A stretch of 64,000 bases of DNA from CAWDAQ01 sp963800325 (GTDB lineage: Bacteria > Actinomycetota > Actinomycetes > Actinomycetales > Dermatophilaceae), in NCBI GenBank assembly GCA_963800325.1, contig CAWDAQ010000006.1:248001-312000 (forward strand), read 5' to 3'. Below are positions 1 through 9,600 of this stretch, one piece after another. A program made the translations under genes and the position numbers. The notes under the pieces are model-generated. The model did not search any database, was not told the DNA's origin, and worked only from the letters and a program-made list of their open reading frames with translations. How positions within the stretch are numbered: position 1 is the stretch's first letter; each line of letters starts with the position of its first letter.

Positions 1-135
1 CCCGAGGCCGGCCCACGCCTGGGCGTCCTCGCCGGCCGCGAGCGCGGCCTCGGCGGCGGACCGGGCCCCCGCCCAGTCGCCGCGGCCGAGGGAGTCCCCC
101 AGGTCGCGGAGGGAGGCGGCGACGTCGACGGCCAC
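1..135 (-). CDS. N-terminus of a probable TPR-containing HTH regulator (partial)
   Basis: Only the first 45 codons are inside the window; the gene continues past the left edge. From a GTG at 135 the peptide is rich in Ala and Leu, and contains GDWAGARSAAEAAL followed by AWAGLG. That pattern resembles the first TPR-like helix pair at the N-terminus of many actinobacterial LuxR-type regulators and ATPases (family knowledge). No DNA-binding domain can be seen here, so the class is a guess from this short piece. It diverges from the decayed GAF regulator at 249. Confidence 0.45.
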   Translation of the reverse strand, partial: MAVDVAASLRDLGDSLGRGDWAGARSAAEAALAAGEDAQAWAGLG

Positions 136-248
136 GCCTTCCAGTATGCGTCGTCGCCGGCGCCCCGAGGAGGGTCGTCGCGGGCGCCGGCGAACTCCCA
201 AGACCCCGGATGTAGGGCACGCTGATCGTCGAGCCAAGGACGGTGGTC

Positions 249-590
249 ATGCACGGACACGCCACGGCCCGGAGGGCGGCAGCCGGCGGGACGGACCGCA
301 GCTCGGCCGTCGCGGTCACCGCAGGGGAGGACCCGGTCGCCCGGGCCCGAGAGCTCCGACGCCTGCACTCGTCGGAGCGGTCACCCTCTCCGGCCCGCTC
401 CGCAGCGCCCACCCGCACACGTTCGCGCTCGTCGCGAGCGCCGTCCGGATGGCCGAGAACCTCCTCGAACAGGAGCACCGGGAGGAGCTCTCCGCGCTCG
501 CGACCCGGGCGACGGCGGGGCCGGGCGACGCCGGAGGACACATCGTCGTCGACGACGCCGGCGGCTGGGTGCTCCGCCCCCTCACCGACA
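249..590 (+). pseudogene. Decayed GAF-domain transcriptional regulator
   Basis: From the ATG at 249, which has an AAGGA-like RBS upstream, one frame gives an N-terminus ending in DPVARARELRRLH, typical of AcoR-like GAF regulators. After about codon 43 the similarity jumps to another frame. That frame reads VGAVTLSGPLRSAHPHT and then VASAVRMAENLLEQEH, which matches the end of the GAF domain and the helix after it. It finishes near HIVVDDAGGWVL. The segment expected between the two parts (most of the GAF domain, probably over 100 residues) is missing, and no frame stays open with a coherent protein. I read this as an internally deleted, frameshifted remnant. The DNA-binding C-terminus is absent; 591-803 holds no recognisable gene. 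Confidence 0.5.
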
Positions 591-803
591 GACCCCGGTG
601 TACGCGATCCCCGAGACCCACCACATCTCCTGAGGGACCGGGCCGTGAGGGCGGTGCGCCACGACGGCACCCGGGACGGCCGGGTCGAGGAGGTCCCCGG
701 GTCGGCATCGGCGAGATCGCTCGACCATGGCCTCCGGACGCCCGTCGCGAGCACGGACGAGAGCCGCGGTCCTCGTCCACCCCTGAACCCTCGCGGGCGT
801 CCC

Positions 804-2252
804 TCAGCGGGCGGCGGCGGCGCCGAGGAGGGCGGCGAGGCCGAGTGCGCTGCGCGGGTCGTAGGCCCCGCGCCAGAGACCCCCGTGCGCGGCGGCGTAC
901 GCCTCGTCCTGCCACGGGTGCGCGTGCGCCGGAGCGCCGGTCCGCAGGTCGTGGACGAGCTTGGCCGCCATGAGGGTGTTCGACGTCGCCGGCTCGAACA
1001 CCTCGATCCCGAACCGGTGCGCGCCGGCGTACGCCGCCGCGAGCGCCCGGCTCTTGAGCACCGACCGGGTCCGGGTGGGCGGGGCGACGGTGAACGAGAC
1101 CGTCGCGCCCTCGGCCCGGGCGGTGCTCGCCCGCCACCGCTGGAGCCGCTTCGCGAGGAGGTAGTTCGGTCCCTGCTGGAGGACGACGCTGTCGTTGAGG
1201 CCGGGGCTGACTCCCGGCACGTAGTTGCGCCGGAGCAGCCGGCCACCGCTCAGCGTCCGCAGCGGCGCCCGGAGCACCCGGCTCACCCGACGGGTCGCGT
1301 ATGCCTCGACGGACGCGGCGACCGCCTCGTCGGGGACGGCGAAGACGTCGGTGGGGGTGGCGAGGCCGGCGAGGGCGACGTCTCCGCGGCGGCCCCGGAC
1401 CCACTCGGTGAGGGCGTCGACCGCGACGCCGACCCGGACGTTCGTCGCGCCGTCGGCGTAGACGTAGTTCCCGAGGACGAGCGGGCCGGGGAGCGACTCG
1501 ACCCACCCGGCGACCGACGGGAGGTCGTGGAGGACGTCGGCGCCGGCGCGATGGGCGAGGTCGCCCGGGCCGGGACGGGCCGGGAACCGGAGCGTGCCGG
1601 CGTACCGGTCCGCGTTGGCGAGGAGGGGGGACCAGAGCTCGGGCCGGGGGAGGTCGACGGCGGCGACGTCGGCGCCCCACCGCAGGAGGGAGCGCAGGGG
1701 GCCCATCTCGGCGGCCGCGCCGAGGACGACGATGCTGAGGTCGTCGAGGTCGAGCCACTCGGGGTGGGCGAGGACGTCCTCGACGACGTCGTCGAGACCG
1801 GGCTCGACGACCCCGCGAGCCACCCAGTCCGCGAGCTGCCGCCGCAGCGCGTCACCCTCGAGTCGCTGCCCGCGGTAGGGGAGGACGAGCCGACCCTCGC
1901 GCCGGCCGCCGCCTCGCACGGTCTCGGTGACGAGGTCCCGTGGGGGTAGGTCGAAGGCCGCGGCCAGCGGCTCCTCGGCGCCCTCCGGCCCGGCCCAGCG
2001 CATCCGGGCGTGGACGGACGTGAGGCCGGCGGCGGCGATCTCCCCGGCGGACGCCGCGCTCGGGAGACCCGCCTCGACGAGCCTGCGGAAGTGCGGGAGG
2101 TAGCCCTGCCGCCACGACGTCTCCCGCTCCGCCGCGGTGGCCCCGACGGGGTCGACCTCGCGGAGCGCGTCGGCGACGACGGCCCGCCCCGTCGCCGAGG
2201 TGCTCCGGCGCCCCTCGACGACGGGGAAGACGACTCCGCTCTCGCCGGCCAC
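804..2252 (-). CDS. Conserved uncharacterised Rossmann-like protein downstream of bkdC
   Basis: A 482-aa protein whose GTG start at 2252 lies 11 nt after the bkdC stop codon, so it is probably the last gene of the bkd operon. I do not recognise a named family. The middle holds a Rossmann-type beta-alpha-beta pattern, IVVLGAAAEMGPLRSLLRWG followed by AAVDLPRP, which suggests nucleotide or dinucleotide binding. Downstream are a YVYADG segment and a Leu/Ala-rich C-terminus. There is no signal peptide or membrane segment, so it is probably cytosolic. Its frame has normal codon use over the full length. A role in branched-chain acyl metabolism is suggested only by position. The start is uncertain because the RBS is weak. 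Confidence 0.7.
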   Translation of the reverse strand: MAGESGVVFPVVEGRRSTSATGRAVVADALREVDPVGATAAERETSWRQGYLPHFRRLVEAGLPSAASAGEIAAAGLTSVHARMRWAGPEGAEEPLAAAFDLPPRDLVTETVRGGGRREGRLVLPYRGQRLEGDALRRQLADWVARGVVEPGLDDVVEDVLAHPEWLDLDDLSIVVLGAAAEMGPLRSLLRWGADVAAVDLPRPELWSPLLANADRYAGTLRFPARPGPGDLAHRAGADVLHDLPSVAGWVESLPGPLVLGNYVYADGATNVRVGVAVDALTEWVRGRRGDVALAGLATPTDVFAVPDEAVAASVEAYATRRVSRVLRAPLRTLSGGRLLRRNYVPGVSPGLNDSVVLQQGPNYLLAKRLQRWRASTARAEGATVSFTVAPPTRTRSVLKSRALAAAYAGAHRFGIEVFEPATSNTLMAAKLVHDLRTGAPAHAHPWQDEAYAAAHGGLWRGAYDPRSALGLAALLGAAAAR

Positions 2253-2263
2253 GGGTGCCCCGC

Positions 2264-3751
2264 TCAGCCCCAGACGAGCCCGCGGCCCGGGTCGTGCAGG
2301 ATGGCGGCGACGTCGGCGAGGAACCGGCTGCCGAGCTCGCCGTCGACGAGCCGGTGGTCGAAGGACAGCGCGAGCTGGGTCACCGACCGCGGCTCGATCG
2401 TCTCGCTGCCGTCGGCCGCGGTGACGACCCACGGCATCCGGCGGACCTGGCCGAAGGCCATGATCGCCGACTCCCCGGGGTTGAGGATGGGGGTGCCGGA
2501 GTCGACGCCGAAGACGCCGACGTTGGTGATCGTCATCGTCCCGCCGCTCATGTCGGCCGGCTGGGTGCGGCCCGCCCGGGCGGTCGCGGTGAGCTCGCCG
2601 ACGCGCTCGGCGAGCTCGCGCATCGTGAGGGTGTCGGCGTCCTTGACGTTGGGCACGACCAGGCCCCGGGGGGTGGCCGCGGCGACCCCGAGGTTGACGT
2701 AGTGCTTGACGACGATGTCGCCGGCCTGCTCGTCCCACGCGGCGTTGATCTCGGGGTGGCGGCGGACCGCGAGGCACATCGCCTTAGCGAGCACGAGCAG
2801 CGGGGTGACCCGCACGCCCTCGAACTCGCGGTCCCCGCGCAGCCGGTCGACGAGCTCCATGGTCGCGGTGACGTCGACGCTGACCCACTCGGTGACGTGC
2901 GGGGCGGTGAACGCCGAGTCGACCATCGCCTGGGCGGTCATCTTCCGCACGCCCTTGACCGGGACCCGGGTCTCGCCCCGCTCCGGCGCGGCGCGACCGG
3001 CCGGCATCGTGGGCGTGGCGGGCGCGGCCTGCTGCTCACCGGCGCCGTCCCCGGCGCGGGCCCGGACGTCCTCCCGGGTCACGAGCCCGCCGTCGCCGCT
3101 GCCGGCGACGGCGGCGAGGTCGACGCCGAGGTCCTTGGCGAGCTTGCGCACCGGCGGCTTGGCGAGCGGGCGGCCTCCGGTCGCGGGCCGGTCCGCGCCG
3201 GCCGACCCGGCCGGTGGTGCCGCGGGCGCCTCCCCGGCCGACGGCGGGGTGGTGGCGGCCGCGGGCACGGTCTCACCGGTCGCGTCGGCCTCGCCCCCGC
3301 CGGGCGGCGCCACCGGGGCCGACTTGCGGGGACGCCGCTTGGCCTCGGTCTGCTTCACCCCGTACCCGACGAGGACGGCGGTGCGCCCGGTCGAGGTGGT
3401 CCCGCCGATGGTCCCCTCGGCGACCTCGTCGTCGGCACCGCCGCCGTCCTGCCCGTCGCCCGTCGAGGTCTCGGCGGGCGCGGCGGGCTGCGCCGGAGGG
3501 GCGCTGCCGCCCGCGGTGTCGATGGCGATGATCGGGGTGCCGACCTCGACGGTCGCGCCCTCCTCGACGAGGAGGGTCTGGACCGTCCCCGCGAACGGCA
3601 CGGGCAGCTCGACGAGGGACTTGGCGGTCTCGACCTCGACGACGACGTCGTTGGTCTTGACCGTGTCCCCCGGCTGGACCCGCCAGCTGACGATCTCGGC
3701 CTCGGTCAGACCCTCACCGGGGTCGGGGAGCTTGAACTCCTTCGTGGACAC
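2264..3751 (-). CDS. bkdC: Branched-chain 2-oxoacid dehydrogenase E2, lipoyl acyltransferase
   Basis: This 495-aa E2 core moves the acyl group from E1 to CoA. The N-terminal lipoyl domain carries the lipoylated lysine in ETAKS (Lys44). A long Ala/Pro/Gly linker follows. The peripheral-subunit-binding domain lies around residues 190-225 (PPVRKLAKDLGVDL). The C-terminal catalytic domain ends with the HRLVDG motif (His466, Asp470). The start is a GTG with AAAGGA about 10 nt upstream. It is third in bkdA-bkdB-bkdC, 30 nt after bkdB. The order E1alpha-E1beta-E2 and the single lipoyl domain fit the branched-chain complex (or an actinobacterial PDH-like complex) better than AceE-type PDH. No E3 gene is in the window. 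Confidence 0.93.
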   Translation of the reverse strand: MSTKEFKLPDPGEGLTEAEIVSWRVQPGDTVKTNDVVVEVETAKSLVELPVPFAGTVQTLLVEEGATVEVGTPIIAIDTAGGSAPPAQPAAPAETSTGDGQDGGGADDEVAEGTIGGTTSTGRTAVLVGYGVKQTEAKRRPRKSAPVAPPGGGEADATGETVPAAATTPPSAGEAPAAPPAGSAGADRPATGGRPLAKPPVRKLAKDLGVDLAAVAGSGDGGLVTREDVRARAGDGAGEQQAAPATPTMPAGRAAPERGETRVPVKGVRKMTAQAMVDSAFTAPHVTEWVSVDVTATMELVDRLRGDREFEGVRVTPLLVLAKAMCLAVRRHPEINAAWDEQAGDIVVKHYVNLGVAAATPRGLVVPNVKDADTLTMRELAERVGELTATARAGRTQPADMSGGTMTITNVGVFGVDSGTPILNPGESAIMAFGQVRRMPWVVTAADGSETIEPRSVTQLALSFDHRLVDGELGSRFLADVAAILHDPGRGLVWG

Positions 3752-3781
3752 GCTGGATGACGTCCTTTCGGTGCTCGAGGC

Positions 3782-4753
3782 TCAGTAGGCGAGGGCGCGG
3801 TCGACGCCGTCGAGGACCCGGTCGAGGTCGGGGAGGAAGTCCTCCTCGAGCTTGCTCGGCGGGTAGGGCACGTTGTAGCCGCCGACCCGCAGCACCGGGG
3901 CCTCGAGGTTGTAGAAGCACCGCTCGGTGACGGCGGCGGCGACCTCGGCGCCGAGCCCGAGGCTCGTCGGCGCCTCGTGGACGACGACGAGCCGGCCGGT
4001 GCGCTCCACCGACTCGGCGACGGTGTCGAGGTCGAACGGGGCGAGGCTGCGCAGGTCGATGACCTCGAGCTCCTTGCCCTCCTCGGCTGCGGCCTGGGCG
4101 GCCTGCATGCACGTCTTGACCATCGGCCCGTACGCGACGAGGGTGCAGTGCCCGCCCTCGCGGAGGACCGCGGCGTCGCCGAGCGCGAGCGGGGTGCCGT
4201 CCTCGTCGACCTCGCCCTTGTCCCAGTAGCGCCGCTTGGGCTCGTAGAACAGGACCGGGTCGTCGGTCTCGATGGCCTGCTGCATCATCCAGTGCGCGTC
4301 CTGCGGGGTCGCGCACGAGACGACGCGCAGCCCGGCGGTGTGGGCGAAGTAGGCCTCGTTGGACTCGCTGTGGTGCTCGACCGCGCCGATGCCGCCGCCG
4401 ACCGGGATCCGGATGACGATGGGCAGGGTGACCTTGCCCAGGGAGCGGGCGCGCATCTTGGCGACCTGGCTGACGATGTGGTCGAACGCGGGGTAGATGA
4501 ACCCGTCGAACTGGATCTCGACGACGGGGCGGTAGCCCCGCAGCGCCATCCCGATCGCGGTGCCGACGATGCCGGCCTCGGCGAGCGGGGTGTCGATGAC
4601 CCGGTCCTCACCGAAGTCCTTCTGGAGTCCCTCGGTGACGCGGAAGACACCCCCGAGCTTGCCGATGTCCTCGCCCATGAGGACGACCTTGGGGTCCCGC
4701 TCCATCGAGCGGCGCAGTCCGGCGTTCAGCGCCTTGGCGATCGTCATCTGCAC
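3782..4753 (-). CDS. bkdB: 2-oxoacid dehydrogenase E1 component, beta subunit
   Basis: A 323-aa beta subunit of the heterotetrameric E1, with a transketolase pyrimidine-binding domain then a transketolase C-terminal domain. Visible family features are the N-terminal VVLMGEDIGKLGGVF, then EAGIVGTAIGMALRG, the VEHHSESNEAYFAH loop around residue 130, and a C-terminal PYPPSKLEEDFLP tail. I chose the GTG at 4753, two bases after the bkdA stop codon, because GGAGG lies 10 nt upstream; the ATG two codons later would be 16 nt away. The short gap to bkdA suggests translational coupling. Together the two subunits decarboxylate 2-oxoacids using TPP. Confidence 0.93.
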   Translation of the reverse strand: MQMTIAKALNAGLRRSMERDPKVVLMGEDIGKLGGVFRVTEGLQKDFGEDRVIDTPLAEAGIVGTAIGMALRGYRPVVEIQFDGFIYPAFDHIVSQVAKMRARSLGKVTLPIVIRIPVGGGIGAVEHHSESNEAYFAHTAGLRVVSCATPQDAHWMMQQAIETDDPVLFYEPKRRYWDKGEVDEDGTPLALGDAAVLREGGHCTLVAYGPMVKTCMQAAQAAAEEGKELEVIDLRSLAPFDLDTVAESVERTGRLVVVHEAPTSLGLGAEVAAAVTERCFYNLEAPVLRVGGYNVPYPPSKLEEDFLPDLDRVLDGVDRALAY

Positions 4754-4755
4754 GG

Positions 4756-5955
4756 TCAGCCCACCTCCTCGAAGCTCGCCTGGTAGGCGAGGTAGGCCGC
4801 GCGCTCCCGTTCGATGACCGGGTGCGCGTCGACGTACACGTGGTCGAACATCTCCGTCCCCGCGGGGTCCGGCATCGCGAGGCACCCCTCGCGCAGGTGG
4901 GTCGCGAGCTCCTCGGCCTCCCGGTCGACGGCCTCGACGAACTCGTGGTCCATCTTGCCCTCGCGGGTGAGGTAGCTCTTGAACCGCTCGATCGGGTCGC
5001 GCAGCTTCCACAGCTCGACCTCGGCCGAGACCCGGTACTTCGTCGGGTCGTCCGAGGTGGTGTGGGCGCCCATCCGGTAGGTGAAGGCCTCGACGAGCAT
5101 CGGCCCCTGGCCGCTGCGGGCGGCGTCCATGGCCTGCTGGGTGACGGCGTACACGGCGAGGACGTCGTTGCCGTCGACGCGGACGCCGGGAAAGCCGAAC
5201 CCGCGGGCGCGCTGGTAGAGCGGGATGCGGGTCTGGCGCTCGTTGGGCTCCGAGATCGCCCACTGGTTGTTCTGGCAGAAGAACACGACGGGCGAGTTGT
5301 TGACGGCGGAGAACACGAACGCCTCGTTGACGTCGCCCTGGGCGGACGCGCCGTCGCCGAAGAACGCGATGACGGCGGTGTCGCGGTCCTCCTCGCCCGT
5401 GCCGACCGCCCCGTCGCGCTGGACGCCCATCGCGTACCCGGTGGCGTGGAGGGTCTGGGCGCCGATGACGATCGTGTAGAGGTGGAAGTTCTTCTCGTCC
5501 GGGTCCCACCCGCCGTGGTTGACTCCGCGGAAGAGGCCGAGGAGGTTGAGCGGGTCGACCCCGCGGCACCAGGCGACGCCGTGCTCGCGGTAGGTCGGGA
5601 ACGCGTAGTCCTGCGGGCGCAGGGCGCGGCCGGCGCCGACCTGGGCGGCCTCCTGACCGAGCAGCGAGGCCCAGATCCCGAGCTCGCCCTGCCGCTGCAG
5701 CGCGGTCGCCTCGGTGTCGACCCGCCGGATGAGGACGAGGTCGCGGTAGAAGCCGCGCAGGTCCTCGTCGGTGAGGTGGTCGAGGTACCGGCGGTACTCG
5801 GGGTGCTCCTCCCCGCTGACCAGCTCGCCCTCGGGGGTGAGGAGCTGGACCATCTCGGGCCCGCCGTCACCGACCTCCGGAGTGGGTGCGGTCAGCCGGG
5901 CGAGGTCGTCGGGCGTGTCCGCCCCCGGCTCGGCCGCGACGTCGTTGTCGCTCAC
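4756..5955 (-). CDS. bkdA: 2-oxoacid dehydrogenase E1 component, alpha subunit
   Basis: A 399-aa TPP-binding E1 alpha subunit and first gene of the operon. The TPP/Mg signature runs from GDGASAQGDVNEAF to CQNNQW (about residues 195-225 from the chosen start). It also has the FPTYREHG loop and the regulatory-loop region MGAHTTSDDPTKYR. I chose the GTG at 5955 (VSDNDV) because GGAGACCCT stands directly before it; an in-frame GTG at 5988 lacks a purine-rich leader. The N-terminal 40 residues are acidic and probably disordered. The 237-bp region between the two start codons (this gene and the divergent lipoprotein at 6193) should hold both promoters. Confidence 0.93.
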   Translation of the reverse strand: MSDNDVAAEPGADTPDDLARLTAPTPEVGDGGPEMVQLLTPEGELVSGEEHPEYRRYLDHLTDEDLRGFYRDLVLIRRVDTEATALQRQGELGIWASLLGQEAAQVGAGRALRPQDYAFPTYREHGVAWCRGVDPLNLLGLFRGVNHGGWDPDEKNFHLYTIVIGAQTLHATGYAMGVQRDGAVGTGEEDRDTAVIAFFGDGASAQGDVNEAFVFSAVNNSPVVFFCQNNQWAISEPNERQTRIPLYQRARGFGFPGVRVDGNDVLAVYAVTQQAMDAARSGQGPMLVEAFTYRMGAHTTSDDPTKYRVSAEVELWKLRDPIERFKSYLTREGKMDHEFVEAVDREAEELATHLREGCLAMPDPAGTEMFDHVYVDAHPVIERERAAYLAYQASFEEVG

Positions 5956-6192
5956 AGGGTCTCCATCCTCCGCGGGCGGCGGGGTCACCGCCGGCCGCGG
6001 TCTCGGCCGGTCGCGGCGGGGTGTGCCCCGTCGGTCGCCGGCGACTCATCGCACCGTCCCCACCGGGGGAACGGGCGTCCTGGCACCGTGTCGGGGCCAA
6101 CCTACCGGGCGGTCCCCCAAATCTCACATCCCGGGACGGCGGGTCCTCGGCGCGTCGTTGCACCCCCGTCCGGCCCGGGCGAGGATGGGGGG

Positions 6193-6681
6193 GTGAGGAC
6201 ACGCCGCCCGTTCGTCCCGGCCGTGCTCGGTGTCCTCGTCCTGTGCGGCACGGGCTGTTCGGGCTCGCGCGGAGGCGAGGAGCCGTCCGGGAGCACGACC
6301 GGTGCGTCCACGGCGTCGAGCTCGCCGACCTCCGCCACCTCCTCGACGCCGGAGGGCCCCGGCTCGTCGGGCACCTCGTCGGGGTCGTCCGGACCGGGGT
6401 CCTCGCCCCCCGTCGAGGACCCGACGACGTCGGGGTCGAGCCCCCCGGGCTCCCCGCGGACGCGCACCGTCCGGGGGACGGTGTCGGAGGGGGTCGAGGC
6501 GGGGTGCCTCGTCCTCACGCCCGACGACGCGACCGCGACGGGGACGTGGGTGCTCGTCGGCCGTACCCGGGGGCTGCGGCCGGGCGACACGGTCCGGCTG
6601 CGCGGGTCGCTCGTCGAGTCGGGGGCGACGACGTGCAACGAAGGACCGCCCTTCCGGGTCGAGGAGGTGCTCTCCCCCTAG
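6193..6681 (+). CDS. Small secreted lipoprotein, Ser/Gly/Thr-rich linker
   Basis: A 162-aa protein starting at a GTG just after a GAGGATGGGGGG leader. It has a basic N-terminus, a hydrophobic stretch and a lipobox ending LCGTGC (Cys22). About 70 residues of Ser/Thr/Gly/Pro linker follow. The C-terminal domain of about 65 residues, from TVRGTVSEGVEAGC, looks like a small beta barrel and contains two cysteines (in EAGC and TTCNEG) that could form a disulfide. It is probably anchored to the outer face of the membrane. Function unknown. It is transcribed divergently from bkdA and converges with the S8 protease gene, 18 nt downstream. Confidence 0.75.
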   Translation: MRTRRPFVPAVLGVLVLCGTGCSGSRGGEEPSGSTTGASTASSSPTSATSSTPEGPGSSGTSSGSSGPGSSPPVEDPTTSGSSPPGSPRTRTVRGTVSEGVEAGCLVLTPDDATATGTWVLVGRTRGLRPGDTVRLRGSLVESGATTCNEGPPFRVEEVLSP

Positions 6682-6699
6682 GTGCCCCGGCGCGCGGGC

Positions 6700-9600
6700 T
6701 CAGGGGCCGACCGACTCCACGACCACCGCCCCGGTGCCGAGGACGGCGCCCCGGCTGGAGAGCACCCGCATCTCGCCGAACAGGCGCCGTCCCGCCGCCG
6801 CGTCTGCGGTGGCGGTGAGCTGCCCCGTGACCTGCGTCGAAGCGCCCCGAGCGAGGGTCGTCGCGCGTGCGGGCACGGCGAGCCGACCCAGCCCGGGCGA
6901 GAAGAAGACGTCGAGGTAGTCGTACTCCGTGCTCCCCGAGGGGACCGCGTAGCCGTCCACCAGGACGGTGTACGTCCCCGGTCCCGGGTCGCTGAGCGTC
7001 ACCGACTCCTCGCTGTCCCCGTCCGCCGACTGCCCGACCACCGCGCCGGAGGCGTCGAGCACCGCGAGGTCGAGGTCGGCCGCGACGTCGGAGGGGTTCC
7101 CGATCGTGGCGGTCAGCTTCGTCGCGCCGGCCGGCACGACGACGGTGAACTCCTGTGTCTCACCGGCGGTGATCGTCTTCCGGTCAGACCTCGAGCTCCC
7201 CAGCGGACCGCCTTCGGGGGTGACGGTGACGTCGCCGAAACCGTTCGTCACGGTCCAGCCGACGGGGGTGGCCTCGCCGACCGCTGCCGCGGGGACCGAC
7301 TGGGTCGCCGGGGTGACGGTCACGCCCTGGGCGGCCACGGCGAGCCGGAAGGGGTTGTCGAGGAAGGGCGAGGTCCGCCGGGCCTCGACCTCGAGCTCCC
7401 AGATCCCCGGCATCGGGTCGGCGTAGCTGCGCGACGTCGGCGGGCACGTGGCCTGGTCACCGAGGTTCGTGTAGCAGGCGCTCGACGTGGTCGGGTCGAC
7501 GGGCAGGCCGTAGGGGTTGAACCCGATGAAGCGGACCTGGCTCCGGGTGGCGATGCCGCTGAGGTCGACCTGGAGGGCCCTGGTCCCCTCGGGGACGTCC
7601 ACGAAGAGCTTCGTCGTCCCGTTCCGCTCGACCGAGCCGGTCCGGGAGCGGGTGAAGCCGGGGGATGCGAGCTCGCGGGCGAGGACGACGGTGAGGGGGA
7701 CCCGCGTATCGACGACCGCGGTCCGCGGGTCGTCGACCTGCAGGATCGCCGAATGGGCGCCCTGCGCCCGGGTGCGGGCCCGGACGACCACCGTGACCGG
7801 CTTGCCGAGCGGGAGGCCGACCGAGGTCCGCGGCAACCGGAACGTGCCGTCGTCGCCGACGAGCCGCAGCCGGTGCCGGACACGCCCCGCGGCCCCGGAG
7901 GTCCGGGTGACGGTGACCGAGTAGGTCGAGGTCCTCCCTGCCCGCTGACCTCCCTGACCCGCGGCGCACCGGTTGTACACCCCGGGCCCGCGACCGGGCG
8001 TGGCGAGGAAGTCCGAGATCGCCGTGCACACCGGCGCGTCCACGGTGTACTCGATGGAGGCCGGGCGCTTCGCGAGGATCCGCCACGCCGCAGGGACGTC
8101 CACCAGACCGTTCCCCTGCGCGATGACCTCGAGGCCGCGGTGGAAGCGCGCGCCGGTGTCGACGGCGTCCCGCAGCTGCCGGGGCGTGATCGGCGTGTGC
8201 GTCACGAGTCCCGCCGACAGCAGCAGCGCCGCGCCCCCCGCGACCTGGGGGGAGGCCATGGACGTGCCGTTGAACATCGCGTAGCCGATGGGGAGGGTGT
8301 AGCCCGCCTCCGGGACGTCGGGTTCGTCGATCCACCGGGGCACGGTCGAGACGGCCGACCCCGGGGCCATGACGTCGGGCTTGAGCCCGCCGTCCTCTCG
8401 GGGGCCGCGGGAGGAGAAGTTGTGGACGCTCAGGCCGGTGCGCACGACGCTGCCGTAGTTGGCCAGCCACGTCTCCTTCGTCACCGAGGAGGCGACGGAG
8501 ATCGCGTCCGTCGCGACCGACGGGTCACCGACGGTGTTCACCCCGGGGCCGCTGTTGCCGGCCGAGATGACGATCTGGACGCCGTACTGGGAGACGAGCC
8601 GGTCGTAGAGCCTGGAGCGGACGTTGTTCGCGTCGTTGAGGGCCGGCAGGCCGCCGATGGACATGTTGACGACGTCGACGCCGCGGTGGGCGACGAGGTC
8701 GACCATGCCGTCGGCGAGCGCGGCCGCGGTGCACCCGCCGCCCCACGTGCACGCGCGGGCGGAGACGATCTTCGCGCCCGGGGCCTGGCCGTCCATCTCC
8801 CCGCCGAACAGGTGGTGCCCGGCCGCGATCCCCGCGACGTGGGACCCGTGCGCGGCCTCGACGAGACCGATGTCGACGTAGTCGGCCTTCTGCCCGACGT
8901 ACTGGCCGCCGTAGGGGCTGAGGTCGACGTCCTCGCGGTACTGCACGACGAACGGCATCGACTCGACCACGGCGGTGGCGGGGTTGTCGGTGCCGAAGTG
9001 GCCGACGTCGTACCGTTCCCGGTAGGGGCGCATGAGCTCGTCCGGGGCGAAGACGGCGTCCTGGTCGGCGTCGACCCAGATGTCGTGGGTGGCGGGGTCG
9101 TAGAGCACCCCGAAGGTGTCGGTCGTGTCGCCGTCGCGGTTGACGTCGCCTGCCGGGTCCGAGCCGGCCGTGACCGACTCGGAGAACCGGTTGACGGCGT
9201 AGGTGCCGGCCTTCGGGGCGGTCCACGTCGTCCCGGCGTACGTGAACGTCGGTGCGGCGGTGACGGTCGTGAGCATCGGGCGCCACGTCCCGTCCCCGTC
9301 GAACACGGGGTCGGTCTCGGTGACCCAGTCGACGATCTTCCGCTCCCCGGTCGACGTCGTCCGCAGCGCCGGGTGGTCGAGGTCGACCCCGGTGTCCAGG
9401 ATGCCGATGGTGACCCCGCGTCCGTCCCACGTCGGGTGGGCGCTGGTGAAGGCGACCGAACCGAGGTCACGGGTCGGCAGGTAGGGGTTGTCCGCGGGAG
9501 TCCCCGGTCCGGGGCCGCTGACGGCGGCGGTCGTGCCGTCGGCGCCGCCGACGGTCGGGTCGGGCAGCGGGACGGACTCGTCGAGGTCGACCGCACGGAC

